From a virus: a DNA stretch of 39,311 nt. Where the stretch lies: positions 1 to 39,311 of IMG/VR virus record IMGVR_UViG_3300025141_000268. One strand, 5' to 3'. Positions within the stretch are counted from its first letter, which is position 1; each line of letters starts with the position of its first letter. The notes beneath the pieces were generated by a model that saw only the letters and a list, made by a program, of their open reading frames with translations, ran no database searches and had not been told where the DNA came from. Below are positions 30,611 through 36,924 of this stretch, in pieces. The position numbers and the translations under genes were made by a program.

Positions 30611-31285
30611 CGCTAAGCGGTATTTATCCCACGGTCCAGGTGGAACGACATTGACAACCTTACCATCAATTTCTTCTGTTTCAAGTTCATTTGGTTCAAT
30701 ACCTGCCTCAACAAGCTCCCAAAATTCCCTGCCACGATGCATGAGTTCATTTATAAGCTCATCATCCCGTTGAAGTGTCCTTGAAATCAATTCATTACCG
30801 CCACAAAGGACACCATAGTGTATCGTATCAAGTCCAGTGAGGTGTAAATACCATTGACCTTGGATTACATAGTTTACAGGTACCTTTGGGTCTTCATCAG
30901 TTCCCCAATATCCTTTGGCAAACACACTTGTATTCTTAATTTCAAGTACGGAAACTGGCCCAAGATGTACTGAATCACCCTTGAATAACAAGAAATCCGG
31001 AGTACCTCTCATCCAGGATTCATCAGGATGAACAATCAACTTACCAGGAATCATTAGATAATTCCCGTGTCGTTTATTCCATTCCTTAGCAATTGATGTC
31101 TCAAGCAAGTTTCCCCAACGCATCTGTTCTGTCGGGGTAAACTTCTCACCTAAGCCAAGCTTATTTTGCCAGATATCGATTGGACCTGAAAATGGTGACA
31201 ATCCAATGATGGCAGCTAACTCGCTACCACCGATACCTTTTTTACGTTTCTTTAACCAACTATTTCTTTGGGATGCTGTAAGCAT
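30605..31285 (-). CDS. YqaJ-type viral recombinase exonuclease
   Basis: 226 aa. Lambda-exonuclease/YqaJ-fold motifs: GIGGSELAAIIGLSPF (17-32), E62 in GNLLETSIA, GTPDF (94-98), LEIKNT (114-119) and VIQGQWYLHLTGL. The D...ExK set gives the two-metal nuclease site. Such enzymes resect double-strand ends 5'-3' and feed single-strand annealing recombination. A RadA-like ATPase is 3 kb away. GGGAGGGAAAT precedes the ATG; promoter P36. Confidence 0.85.
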   Translation of the reverse strand: MLTASQRNSWLKKRKKGIGGSELAAIIGLSPFSGPIDIWQNKLGLGEKFTPTEQMRWGNLLETSIAKEWNKRHGNYLMIPGKLIVHPDESWMRGTPDFLLFKGDSVHLGPVSVLEIKNTSVFAKGYWGTDEDPKVPVNYVIQGQWYLHLTGLDTIHYGVLCGGNELISRTLQRDDELINELMHRGREFWELVEAGIEPNELETEEIDGKVVNVVPPGPWDKYRLAV

Positions 31286-31306
31286 ATTTCCCTCCCTGTT
31301 GATTCT

Positions 31307-31335
31307 ATTGTAACATACTCAAACGTTGTTTTCAC
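31307..31335 (-). promoter_or_regulatory. Array promoter P36
   Basis: -35 GTGAAA, 17-nt spacer, TGT-TACAAT; drives the YqaJ-type gene. Confidence 0.8.
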
Positions 31336-31354
31336 AATTGGGTGGGTGGGAAAC

Positions 31355-31387
31355 AAAAAATGTGATGGCAGAGCCTGCTACCATCAC
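31355..31387 (-). terminator. Rho-independent terminator of the tRNA-like transcript
   Basis: On the minus strand GTGATG...CATCAC, with inner GCAG/CTGC pairing, is followed by ATTTTTTG. It lies between the tRNA-like RNA and P36. Confidence 0.75.
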
Positions 31388-31676
31388 GTTATATCTGACT
31401 CGCTAGATATTCTTACAGGTGAATACCCAGCGAGTGAAAGTTAGAAACATTGTAATCAATTCCGTGGACCGCTTTACCAACTTAAGCTATGGCCCTGATC
31501 GGAGCCAGCGCGGTTCGAACACGCATTTAATATCTCCTGCTTCATGCAGGCGCCACCCACATTATGGTTATTTTTTAGTCTACTGATTACGCACCAACTC
31601 TCCCCCTCCATTTTAATCCTATTTTCACTCATTCATATTGGTTACTAAAAATTACCATTAAGTAATCTCCTTCACC
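31388..31676 (-). ncRNA. Candidate circularly permuted tRNA-like (tmRNA-like) RNA
   Basis: Read on the minus strand: a TGGGT strand (31559-31555), a variable-arm-like hairpin CCTGC/GCAGG (31550-31536), a 5-bp T-arm with TTCGAAC loop (31524-31508), TGGCTCC (31507-31501), a GATC turn, AGGGCCA (31496-31490), TA, a D-arm GCTT-AAGTTGGTA-AAGC (31487-31471), G, then GTCCA (31469-31465). TGGCTCC pairs with AGGGCCA at 6 of 7 positions and GTCCA pairs with TGGGT, so all tRNA helices except the anticodon loop form in permuted order. A long hairpin (31387-31434) and a terminator follow. P37 drives it. A 45-codon ORF also crosses it. Confidence 0.5.
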
Positions 31677-31682
31677 TACTTA

Positions 31683-31712
31683 TATTATAATCAATTTTAA
31701 TCCTATTTTCAC
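31683..31712 (-). promoter_or_regulatory. Array promoter P37
   Basis: -35 GTGAAA, 18-nt spacer, TATAAT. A second copy of its -35 and spacer without a -10 occurs at about 31609-31628. Confidence 0.75.
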
Positions 31713-31864
31713 TATCTAGTTTTCTTTGCAGCGTTTAAATAATTAGTTTGTGTTTCCGAAATCTTTCGTTCCATTTCTTGTAATCGTTGTTCATGTTTAT
31801 ATAATCCATAAACAAAAAATCCGACCGCAGTTACCAACATGGCAATTGAGAAAAACAAATTCAT
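31712..31864 (-). CDS. 50-aa membrane-anchored coiled-coil protein
   Basis: One helix (LFFSIAMLVTAVGFFVYGLY) followed by a charged coil (KHEQRLQEMERKISETQ). A consensus AAGGAGGTTGATT precedes the ATG. It lies downstream of three tRNA genes in the P38 transcript. Confidence 0.65.
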   Translation of the reverse strand: MNLFFSIAMLVTAVGFFVYGLYKHEQRLQEMERKISETQTNYLNAAKKTR

Positions 31865-31887
31865 AATCAACCTCCTTTATTTTTAGG

Positions 31888-31960
31888 TGCACCCACCAGG
31901 ACTCGAACCTGGGACCTGGCGGTTATGAGCCGCTTGCTCTACCAACTGAGCTACAGGTGC
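31888..31960 (-). tRNA. tRNA with CAT anticodon (Met or Ile2)
   Basis: All four arms form: acceptor GCACCTG/TGGGTGC, D-arm GCTC/GAGC with AGTTGGTA, anticodon loop CTCATAA, T-arm CCAGG-TTCGAGT-CCTGG. CCA is not encoded (CCT follows the discriminator). Confidence 0.92.
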
Positions 31961-31973
31961 AAACTATCTGTAG

Positions 31974-32046
31974 TGAATCGGGTGGGGATCGAACCCACGA
32001 CCTTCAGATTAAAAGTCTGCTACTCTTCCAACTGAGTTACCGATCC
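31974..32046 (-). tRNA. tRNA-Lys (TTT)
   Basis: Acceptor GGATCGG/CCGATTC, anticodon loop CTTTTAA, T-arm GTGGG-TTCGATC-CCCAC. CCA not encoded (CTA). Confidence 0.93.
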
Positions 32047-32053
32047 ATTTGTG

Positions 32054-32127
32054 TACGCCCACCAGGACTTGAACCTGGGCCAACCACCTTATAAGAGTGG
32101 CACTCTAACCTACTGAGTTACAGGCGC
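32054..32127 (-). tRNA. tRNA-Ile (TAT)
   Basis: Acceptor GCGCCTG/TGGGCGT with G-U pairs, anticodon loop CTTATAA reading AUA, T-arm CCAGG-TTCAAGT-CCTGG. CCA not encoded. Useful for AT-rich late genes with many ATA codons. Confidence 0.9.
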
Positions 32128-32154
32128 ATAATTTTCAATGAACCAATCAGCACG

Positions 32155-32328
32155 TTATTTCCAAAGTGCTGCTTCTTGGGTTGTAAAAACAGTGTGACCT
32201 TTCTGTGTAGATTCCCCACACTTATCACAGTATCTCCAACCTCTTACCCTACTAGAATTATACCAAACCTTGCCTTGTTTTACACAACCCATGTGATTAC
32301 CTAACAATTTTTTATTCTTTTTGGTCAT
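32155..32328 (-). CDS. 57-aa zinc-ribbon-like protein
   Basis: Starts MTKKNKKLLGNHMGCVKQGK; YCDKCGE gives a CxxC pair. GGGGGACC precedes the ATG. It overlaps the Bfd-like gene by 17 bp. Confidence 0.55.
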   Translation of the reverse strand: MTKKNKKLLGNHMGCVKQGKVWYNSSRVRGWRYCDKCGESTQKGHTVFTTQEAALWK

Positions 32329-32494
32329 GGTCCCCCGCTAATTTTTTATATAATTTTTTGATATCATGAACGCATATTCCACAATCAGTTGTTATGCCTG
32401 TATCATGAATAAAATCACTTAGGCTTAGGTTCTTATGTTGGATTGCATATTTTATATCCCCATCCGTCACAGCTTTACAGGCACATACAATCAT
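32312..32494 (-). CDS. Bfd-like [2Fe-2S] ferredoxin
   Basis: The 60-aa product MIVCACKAVTDGDI...TTDCGICVHDIKKL carries the CxC...CxxC cysteine set of the BFD-like [2Fe-2S] domain (bacterioferritin-associated ferredoxin, NifU/NirB middle domains). The longer in-frame extension upstream overlaps the membrane gene, so the ATG at 32494 is chosen. A role in iron mobilisation or electron transfer is inferred. An A-type Fe-S carrier is encoded at 38232. Confidence 0.8.
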   Translation of the reverse strand: MIVCACKAVTDGDIKYAIQHKNLSLSDFIHDTGITTDCGICVHDIKKLYKKLAGDHDQKE

Positions 32495-32495
32495 T

Positions 32496-32774
32496 TTAGA
32501 ACAATGAATAAATTCCGACCGTTGCCAATACCAGCACGACAAGGCCAAAGAAATCTTTCCATGATGATAGTGATAATACAATCGCCCCAACAAACGCATA
32601 TCCAACGTATGCCCAGGTGAATGTTCCTGCCACAACCCATAATGTAAGCAGAATAACAAAGAAAAATAGTGTTGAACGATCACCAAGATCCGCAACTGCT
32701 TGCCCACCTCTGCGTCGTGATGGACGCTGACGAGGTCTCGGTGAAGGTCGTCTTCTGTTTGTTTGTCTCTTCAT
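32496..32774 (-). CDS. 92-aa membrane protein with Arg-rich start, predicted leaderless
   Basis: An Arg/Pro-rich N-terminus (QTNRRRPSPRPRQRPSRRRG) precedes two or three helices (TLFFFVILLTLWVVAGTFTW, FFGLVVLVLATVGIYSLF). ATG exactly 6 nt after TATAAT of P38. First gene of the Bfd-tRNA transcript. Confidence 0.65.
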   Translation of the reverse strand: MKRQTNRRRPSPRPRQRPSRRRGGQAVADLGDRSTLFFFVILLTLWVVAGTFTWAYVGYAFVGAIVLSLSSWKDFFGLVVLVLATVGIYSLF

Positions 32775-32780
32775 ATTTAT

Positions 32781-32810
32781 ATTATACCATTGCTAAAGTT
32801 ATAATTTCAC
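32781..32810 (-). promoter_or_regulatory. Array promoter P38
   Basis: -35 GTGAAA, 18-nt spacer, TGG-TATAAT, 6 nt before ATG. Confidence 0.78.
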
Positions 32811-32827
32811 ATATCAAAAACTTTAAG

Positions 32828-32911
32828 TACCACGGGAGGGACTTGAACCCTCACGACCATACGGTCAACGGATTTTAAGTCCGTTGTGTCTACCTATTCC
32901 ACCACCGTGGC
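32828..32911 (-). tRNA. tRNA-Leu (TAA)
   Basis: Class II tRNA: acceptor GCCACGG/CCGTGGT, anticodon loop CTTAAAA, long variable arm (TGACCGTATGGTCGT), T-arm GAGGG-TTCAAGT-CCCTC. CCA not encoded (CTT). Confidence 0.93.
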
Positions 32912-32915
32912 ATGG

Positions 32916-32989
32916 TACCCCCGACAGGATTCGAACCTGTGACACCCGGCTTAGGAGGCCGGTGCTCTATCCTGCTGAGCTACGGAGGC
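32916..32989 (-). tRNA. tRNA-Arg (CCT)
   Basis: Acceptor GCCTCCG/CGGGGGT, anticodon loop CTCCTAA, T-arm ACAGG-TTCGAAT-CCTGT. Unlike the others, CCA follows the discriminator (32913-32915). Confidence 0.92.
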
Positions 32990-32993
32990 ATAT

Positions 32994-33019
32994 GCCGGGG
33001 TGGCAGTTGCCACCCCGGC
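32994..33019 (-). repeat. Perfect 12-bp stem-loop between a gene and tRNA-Arg
   Basis: GCCGGGGTGGCA/TGCCACCCCGGC with a 2-nt spacer, 8 nt after the 168-aa gene stop and 4 nt before tRNA-Arg. No T-tract, so read-through into the tRNAs is expected; it may protect the mRNA 3' end after RNase P cleavage. Confidence 0.6.
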
Positions 33020-33027
33020 AATTGACT

Positions 33028-33534
33028 TTATGCAGCCTTGATATTTACAAGCTCACCATCATCACTGGCACTGGTTTCCTTGACCTTTGGCTTGCCTTTG
33101 GATTTGACAGGCTCCTTTACGGGCTTCTTGAGTTCACGCTTTACATCACACGTAAGCCCAAATTCACTATTCATCCATGCATATGCATCAAAATCCTTCG
33201 CGTTAGCATCGAATTCAAGGTTCTTTGCATGCTGAGGAAGCTTTGCAACCCTGAATGGTGATACCTCAACAAACACAGCCGGATTCCAGAACTTATCTCG
33301 AAGTTCCTTGGCATCGGCCTTGCTATCGCACCCGACCAGGACAGCCCATCCTGGGACCTTCACAGGCTTGCCTTTTACAACAGTTTCACCGACCTGCTTG
33401 TTATTTGAAATGTGAACACTTTTTCCCAATGCATCACCCAAGGCTATAGCTAGACGCCTCATAGCACGCTTACCATCAAGATCATCCGACGTACCGAAAA
33501 CATTGAAAAGGCGTGGAAAAGTTTGCTTAGACAT
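33028..33534 (-). CDS. Unknown 168-aa protein with Lys-rich tail
   Basis: A globular N-terminal 120 residues (FNVFGTSDDLDGKRAMRRLA, then PGWAVLVGCDSKADAKELRD) and a Lys/Pro/Glu tail ending DDGELVNIKAA. The layout recalls phage single-strand DNA-binding or DNA-replication accessory proteins, without a diagnostic motif. GAAGGAGATAAA precedes the ATG; promoter P39. tRNA-Arg and tRNA-Leu follow on the same transcript. Confidence 0.6.
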   Translation of the reverse strand: MSKQTFPRLFNVFGTSDDLDGKRAMRRLAIALGDALGKSVHISNNKQVGETVVKGKPVKVPGWAVLVGCDSKADAKELRDKFWNPAVFVEVSPFRVAKLPQHAKNLEFDANAKDFDAYAWMNSEFGLTCDVKRELKKPVKEPVKSKGKPKVKETSASDDGELVNIKAA

Positions 33535-33573
33535 TTTATCTCCTTCGATAAATTAAATTTTTAAGTCAATTTT

Positions 33574-33602
33574 ATTATAACACATTAATCGTGACTTTTC
33601 AC
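33574..33602 (-). promoter_or_regulatory. Array promoter P39
   Basis: -35 GTGAAA in the end of the 96-aa gene, 17-nt spacer, TGT-TATAAT. Confidence 0.8.
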
Positions 33603-33875
33603 GGCAACTCGCTTATTTTCTTCATTAGCACCCCAATTTTCTTGAAATGCTGGATATGTCTTCAAACAATCAACAAGTGCTTGTACTTGTAGGTCATAAA
33701 ATAGCATATCAAACGTTCGACGAGTCAGAACTTTATGGGTTGCATAACTTACTAGCTTTGCAACTTCCTCTAGCTTTATTTCACCTTTCTGAAATTTATC
33801 AACCAAATCACGATCATTTCTTGCAATATATTCTGCCTCTTGAATAAGACACTTATCAACGGACGAATTGTTCAT
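33585..33875 (-). CDS. Unknown 96-aa helical protein
   Basis: Helical (LIQEAEYIARNDRDLVDKFQ, LEEVAKLVSYATHKVLTRRT). GGAGATAAGGT precedes the ATG; promoter P40. Confidence 0.6.
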   Translation of the reverse strand: MNNSSVDKCLIQEAEYIARNDRDLVDKFQKGEIKLEEVAKLVSYATHKVLTRRTFDMLFYDLQVQALVDCLKTYPAFQENWGANEENKRVAVKSHD

Positions 33876-33927
33876 ACCTTATCTCCATTCTATTCAACAC
33901 ACCTTTCTATGCGTTGTCCATATTGAT

Positions 33928-33956
33928 ATTATACACCATGGGTGGAGAGGTTTACA
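33928..33956 (-). promoter_or_regulatory. Array promoter P40 in a perfect stem-loop
   Basis: -35 TGTAAA, 17-nt spacer, TATAAT. The -35 covers the TTAC loop of a 14-bp perfect hairpin (33938-33969) that also follows the RadA-like gene. Confidence 0.7.
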
Positions 33957-33969
33957 CCTCTCCACCCAT
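33938..33969 (-). terminator. Stem-loop after the RadA-like gene
   Basis: ATGGGTGGAGAGGT/ACCTCTCCACCCAT, 14 bp, 4-nt loop, 10 nt after the stop. No T-tract; overlaps promoter P40. Confidence 0.5.
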
Positions 33970-33979
33970 ATATTTGCAT

Positions 33980-34714
33980 TTATTCTATCACCGGTCCTCG
34001 GCCATTGAACTCTCGCAATCCCTTCTCTCGCATATCTAGAACGAATGTCTTACCACCCGGGCCAAACCGGTACTTCTGAAGTTCCAGCAGCCTCAGCCCA
34101 TATGTGTCTGATTTTTCCTGAACATCAAGACACAGGTGCATATGTGCATCAACAATATGTTTTAGAGTCATATCACCCTTAAACTGACCAGATTTACTAA
34201 CCTGACCAATGACAAATGCACACTTTTGACGATCCTTGGCCCAATTTGTAATTATTTCCAAACAACGTGTGGGTGTCTTACCATTGGTATGTTGCCCATA
34301 CTTACCATCATTCATGCACTGAAGTGAATCAATCATGAGAAAATCGGCATTTACCTCATCGGCATGATTTATCAACTTTTCCATTTCTGAATCCTGGCCT
34401 GCAACAAAACCATGGCGTAATTTCAGGCGTTCAACGACCATCTTGATTTGATACAACGATTCCTCGGCAGTGTTGAACATGACTGTATGACCAGAACCTG
34501 TCAATGCATTCGCAAGCTGCAACATCAATGTTGTTTTACCGGCACCAGGTGTGCCTGTAAACAATGTAGTCGTAGTACGAATGAACCCACCATTGAACAA
34601 ATCATCAATCCATGGCAATTTTGATTTTACACGTTGTCGTAGGATGTCAGGAACTTGAATATCCATGATGTTAGTTCCGTTTTCGACATCATTTATTCCA
34701 ACATTTAATTGCAT
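33980..34714 (-). CDS. RadA/Sms-like recombination ATPase core
   Basis: 244 aa. Walker A GTPGAGKTT (54-62), the sensor NTAEESLYQIK (81-91), Walker B FLMIDSLQ (125-132), IGQVSKSGQFKG (169-180) and QKYRFGPGG (213-221), the counterpart of the RadA KNRFG motif. The N-terminal zinc finger and C-terminal Lon-like domain of bacterial RadA are absent. It would act in branch migration or recombination, likely with the YqaJ-type exonuclease. GAGGGTAAATAT precedes the ATG; promoter P41. Confidence 0.8.
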   Translation of the reverse strand: MQLNVGINDVENGTNIMDIQVPDILRQRVKSKLPWIDDLFNGGFIRTTTTLFTGTPGAGKTTLMLQLANALTGSGHTVMFNTAEESLYQIKMVVERLKLRHGFVAGQDSEMEKLINHADEVNADFLMIDSLQCMNDGKYGQHTNGKTPTRCLEIITNWAKDRQKCAFVIGQVSKSGQFKGDMTLKHIVDAHMHLCLDVQEKSDTYGLRLLELQKYRFGPGGKTFVLDMREKGLREFNGRGPVIE

Positions 34715-34750
34715 ATATTTACCCTCTAACTAAGTTATCAATACAATATT

Positions 34751-34779
34751 ATTATACCAAACACAAGCTAGGTTTTCAC
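34751..34779 (-). promoter_or_regulatory. Array promoter P41
   Basis: -35 GTGAAA, 17-nt spacer, TGG-TATAAT; drives the RadA-like gene. Confidence 0.8.
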
Positions 34780-34787
34780 ACCCCGCC

Positions 34788-35039
34788 TCACTGTTGAAAT
34801 TTATTTTTATTTGGATCGTTTTTACACAAAGTTCGGTGTGCTTCATCTAGAATTTTATTTGCACTCCTCAAATACGAATCTGCCCTTTCAAGCAGCTTGT
34901 GGCGGTGGACATCATTATATGTCTGCGAGGCGCGAAACTGTAACCACGCAATCTTTTCGTGACATGTTTTCCATTGGGCCAACCTCTTTTTACCCAAACC
35001 ATACCGAATTACAAGAACCTGTTCATGAAGGTTATTCAT
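34788..35039 (-). CDS. Unknown 83-aa basic helical protein
   Basis: YGLGKKRLAQWKTCHEKIAW then RHKLLERADSYLRSANKILD. ATG at 35039 is chosen for AAAAAAGGGGAAGTG upstream rather than a GTG at 35093 that is the -35 box. Confidence 0.6.
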   Translation of the reverse strand: MNNLHEQVLVIRYGLGKKRLAQWKTCHEKIAWLQFRASQTYNDVHRHKLLERADSYLRSANKILDEAHRTLCKNDPNKNKFQQ

Positions 35040-35066
35040 CACTTCCCCTTTTTTGTAATTTCTACT

Positions 35067-35093
35067 ATTATATACATGCATATTAGTTTTCAC
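35067..35093 (-). promoter_or_regulatory. Array promoter P42 (short spacer)
   Basis: -35 GTGAAA, only 15 nt, TATAAT. The -35 lies in the last codons of the 92-aa gene. Unusual spacing. Confidence 0.5.
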
Positions 35094-35361
35094 CTTTATT
35101 CAAAAGTGTTGGTGTTACACGCCACCTCATTCCGGTCGTTGCCTCAATAAGGATATTTTTCCTTAACCGACGTACCACCCTACCAGTGACACGGCAACCC
35201 TTACTTGATGTAAACCATACAGCATCACCAGGCATAAACTGGTGGAATGCATTTCGCTGTTCATTCTTCCGACGGTTGTTCCATACCTCACGTAAAGTAG
35301 TCAATCCCTTCTCGTCCAAAGAATCTACAAAATCAGTAATTTGTTGTCTATTAATACTCAT
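35083..35361 (-). CDS. 92-aa SH3-like phage protein
   Basis: After a helical start (QQITDFVDSLDEKGLTTLRE) comes FMPGDAVWFTSSKGCRVTGR, then VVRRLRKNILIEATTGMRWR and VTPTLL, a barrel pattern common in phage proteins of unknown role. AGAGGTTAATAAAT precedes the ATG, 5 nt after the 83-aa gene stop. Confidence 0.65.
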   Translation of the reverse strand: MSINRQQITDFVDSLDEKGLTTLREVWNNRRKNEQRNAFHQFMPGDAVWFTSSKGCRVTGRVVRRLRKNILIEATTGMRWRVTPTLLNKGEN

Positions 35362-35366
35362 ATTTA

Positions 35367-35618
35367 TTAACCTCTTTTTTCAATTACATTTACAACATTA
35401 TACCAGCCATAACCTGTACTTTCAAGTACCATGGTATTTTGGCCTATAGCATGCAACAACATGACATGGGATGCATCATAACCCTTATGTGGGGCTCGAG
35501 AATTTAACACTGCATCAGCAGCAACAATTAGATCCTCACCCTTTTCTTCATAGGAAACCCCAAAGTACTCGCACTGTTCCCTATCTAAATAAATGCGACC
35601 GCCCAAATGATATGCCAT
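35367..35618 (-). CDS. Unknown 83-aa protein
   Basis: YHLGGRIYLDREQCEYFGVS then HVMLLHAIGQNTMVLESTGY; alpha/beta, no family recognised. GGAGGAAAT precedes the ATG; promoter P43. Confidence 0.6.
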   Translation of the reverse strand: MAYHLGGRIYLDREQCEYFGVSYEEKGEDLIVAADAVLNSRAPHKGYDASHVMLLHAIGQNTMVLESTGYGWYNVVNVIEKRG

Positions 35619-35643
35619 ATTTCCTCCATCAACCGATATATCT

Positions 35644-35672
35644 ATTATAACATTTCTTTATTAAGTTTTCAC
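35644..35672 (-). promoter_or_regulatory. Array promoter P43
   Basis: -35 GTGAAA (sharing the TGA stop of the nuclease gene), 17-nt spacer, TGT-TATAAT. Confidence 0.8.
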
Positions 35673-36361
35673 ACTGCTCGTAACTTATATGATTTATTTA
35701 CTGGTAAGATTGATTCTAATTCGAACCGGAATGAACGCGACCTTGTTTTCCATGCCGCAATCTGTGATTCTATCTTCGCACGTGTTCGCACAGCCTTATC
35801 GCTGGTGTCCAACAAACGTGCGGTGCAACGATCTATGGTTTCATCATTTATGTTTATTGCCTTACCCCACAAGACAGTACACTTATCCATTGCACGATCC
35901 TTATTCATACGTGCCTTCCCGCGACTGCCGGATGCTGGAAAAAAGAAATCCCCTACATCTAGGTCTTTAAAGTGCAAAACACAGAACTGTTCAAATGCAG
36001 GATTGGCAATTACATACAAGTAATCCAGCGTCCCTTTATTCATAAGGGTTACGTAATCTGTCTGAAGGCTGACACCACCGGATTTTTTAGGTGATGTTAA
36101 TTTACACTCAAGTTCGCACCCCAATCCTTCAAGGATGATATCAGGCTCTCCGGTTCGCCCATCGTTGCGTACGTTCCCGTGTTCATTTTCTAATTCATCC
36201 GCAAAGAACTTTTCTTGTGATGCAGACATGAGGTTATTCCGCCGGCACTGGTCATCAAGTAGTGATATATCATATTTTATATATAGTTTTTTTAGCTCAT
36301 CAAAGAACGTGTTCATACTCACTAGTGCACGATATGTTGTTTCGGAACTTAAGTAACTCAT
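35669..36361 (-). CDS. PD-(D/E)XK nuclease-like protein
   Basis: 230 aa. GEPDIILEGLGCELECKLTS contains the D...ExK core of restriction-type nucleases; a helix before it (FADELENEHG) and QTDYVTLMN after it fit the fold. It may cut host or phage DNA. Translation is coupled to the Cys-rich gene upstream (TAATG). Confidence 0.65.
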   Translation of the reverse strand: MSYLSSETTYRALVSMNTFFDELKKLYIKYDISLLDDQCRRNNLMSASQEKFFADELENEHGNVRNDGRTGEPDIILEGLGCELECKLTSPKKSGGVSLQTDYVTLMNKGTLDYLYVIANPAFEQFCVLHFKDLDVGDFFFPASGSRGKARMNKDRAMDKCTVLWGKAININDETIDRCTARLLDTSDKAVRTRAKIESQIAAWKTRSRSFRFELESILPVNKSYKLRAV

Positions 36362-36612
36362 TATACACCCCACTTACCCAACGGGCACTGTTTATTCGGC
36401 GCAAAGATTAGAGCTGGAAATACACACTTACACTTTTGACACATACCCTTAATAATCTCCAGGTCTATTGGTATAGTATATAGTTCTGGACAATCTTTGC
36501 ATATATTAGCACGTTTTTCTACTTCCTTAAGGAACTCAGGCGAGATGGCTCTTTTGTTGAATCCCATCTTTAAGTAGTTATACCACCCTTCCCTGATATC
36601 CTTAATACTCAT
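36361..36612 (-). CDS. 83-aa Cys-rich phage protein
   Basis: ANICKDCPELY, GMCQKCKCVFPALIF and CPLGKWGV give six or seven cysteines; the closing CPLGKW is typical of a small phage family with likely zinc binding and unknown role. First in the P44 unit. Confidence 0.7.
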   Translation of the reverse strand: MSIKDIREGWYNYLKMGFNKRAISPEFLKEVEKRANICKDCPELYTIPIDLEIIKGMCQKCKCVFPALIFAPNKQCPLGKWGV

Positions 36613-36649
36613 TTTTCCATATCCAACGTGTTATATTTAATATGGTCTA

Positions 36650-36679
36650 ATAATAACCTATGTTACAGGGCTTTTTCAC
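36650..36679 (-). promoter_or_regulatory. Array promoter P44 (variant)
   Basis: -35 GTGAAA, 18-nt spacer, TATTAT. Confidence 0.6.
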
Positions 36680-36682
36680 ATA

Positions 36683-36898
36683 TTATCTACTCTTTCTTAC
36701 CGGTTTGTCTTTTGTGTTTGTTCGTCTGCCCCTCTTCTTTTTTCTAGCTATGTATTGTTCAATACTTTTAACACGTAAATCAAGCTGTTCATAATTTTTA
36801 TTTTCTTTTTTCACCTTTGTTTTCAACCCAGCTACAACCATTCCAACAAAAAATAGGGCAACAACAACGCCCAAAATTACACTTACTGTAAATTCCAT
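36683..36898 (-). CDS. 71-aa membrane-anchored basic coiled-coil protein
   Basis: One helix (VSVILGVVVALFFVGMVVAG), a coil (NYEQLDLRVKSIEQYIARKK) and a basic tail. Stop lies 3 nt before the P44 -35. AAGGAGAATAGTGAA precedes the ATG. Confidence 0.6.
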   Translation of the reverse strand: MEFTVSVILGVVVALFFVGMVVAGLKTKVKKENKNYEQLDLRVKSIEQYIARKKKRGRRTNTKDKPVRKSR

Positions 36899-36924
36899 TT
36901 CACTATTCTCCTTAGATATTCACT

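Noticed and set aside
31475-31605. 45-codon ORF crossing the tRNA-like region with AGGAT upstream
   Set aside because: Not listed as a gene because the helices of the tRNA-like fold explain the sequence better; kept as an alternative in the ncRNA entry.
31388-31640. Standard tmRNA or normal class II tRNA
   Set aside because: No ALAA-like tag, a full D-stem is present, and no upstream acceptor strand pairs with TGGCTCC; only the permuted arrangement closes.
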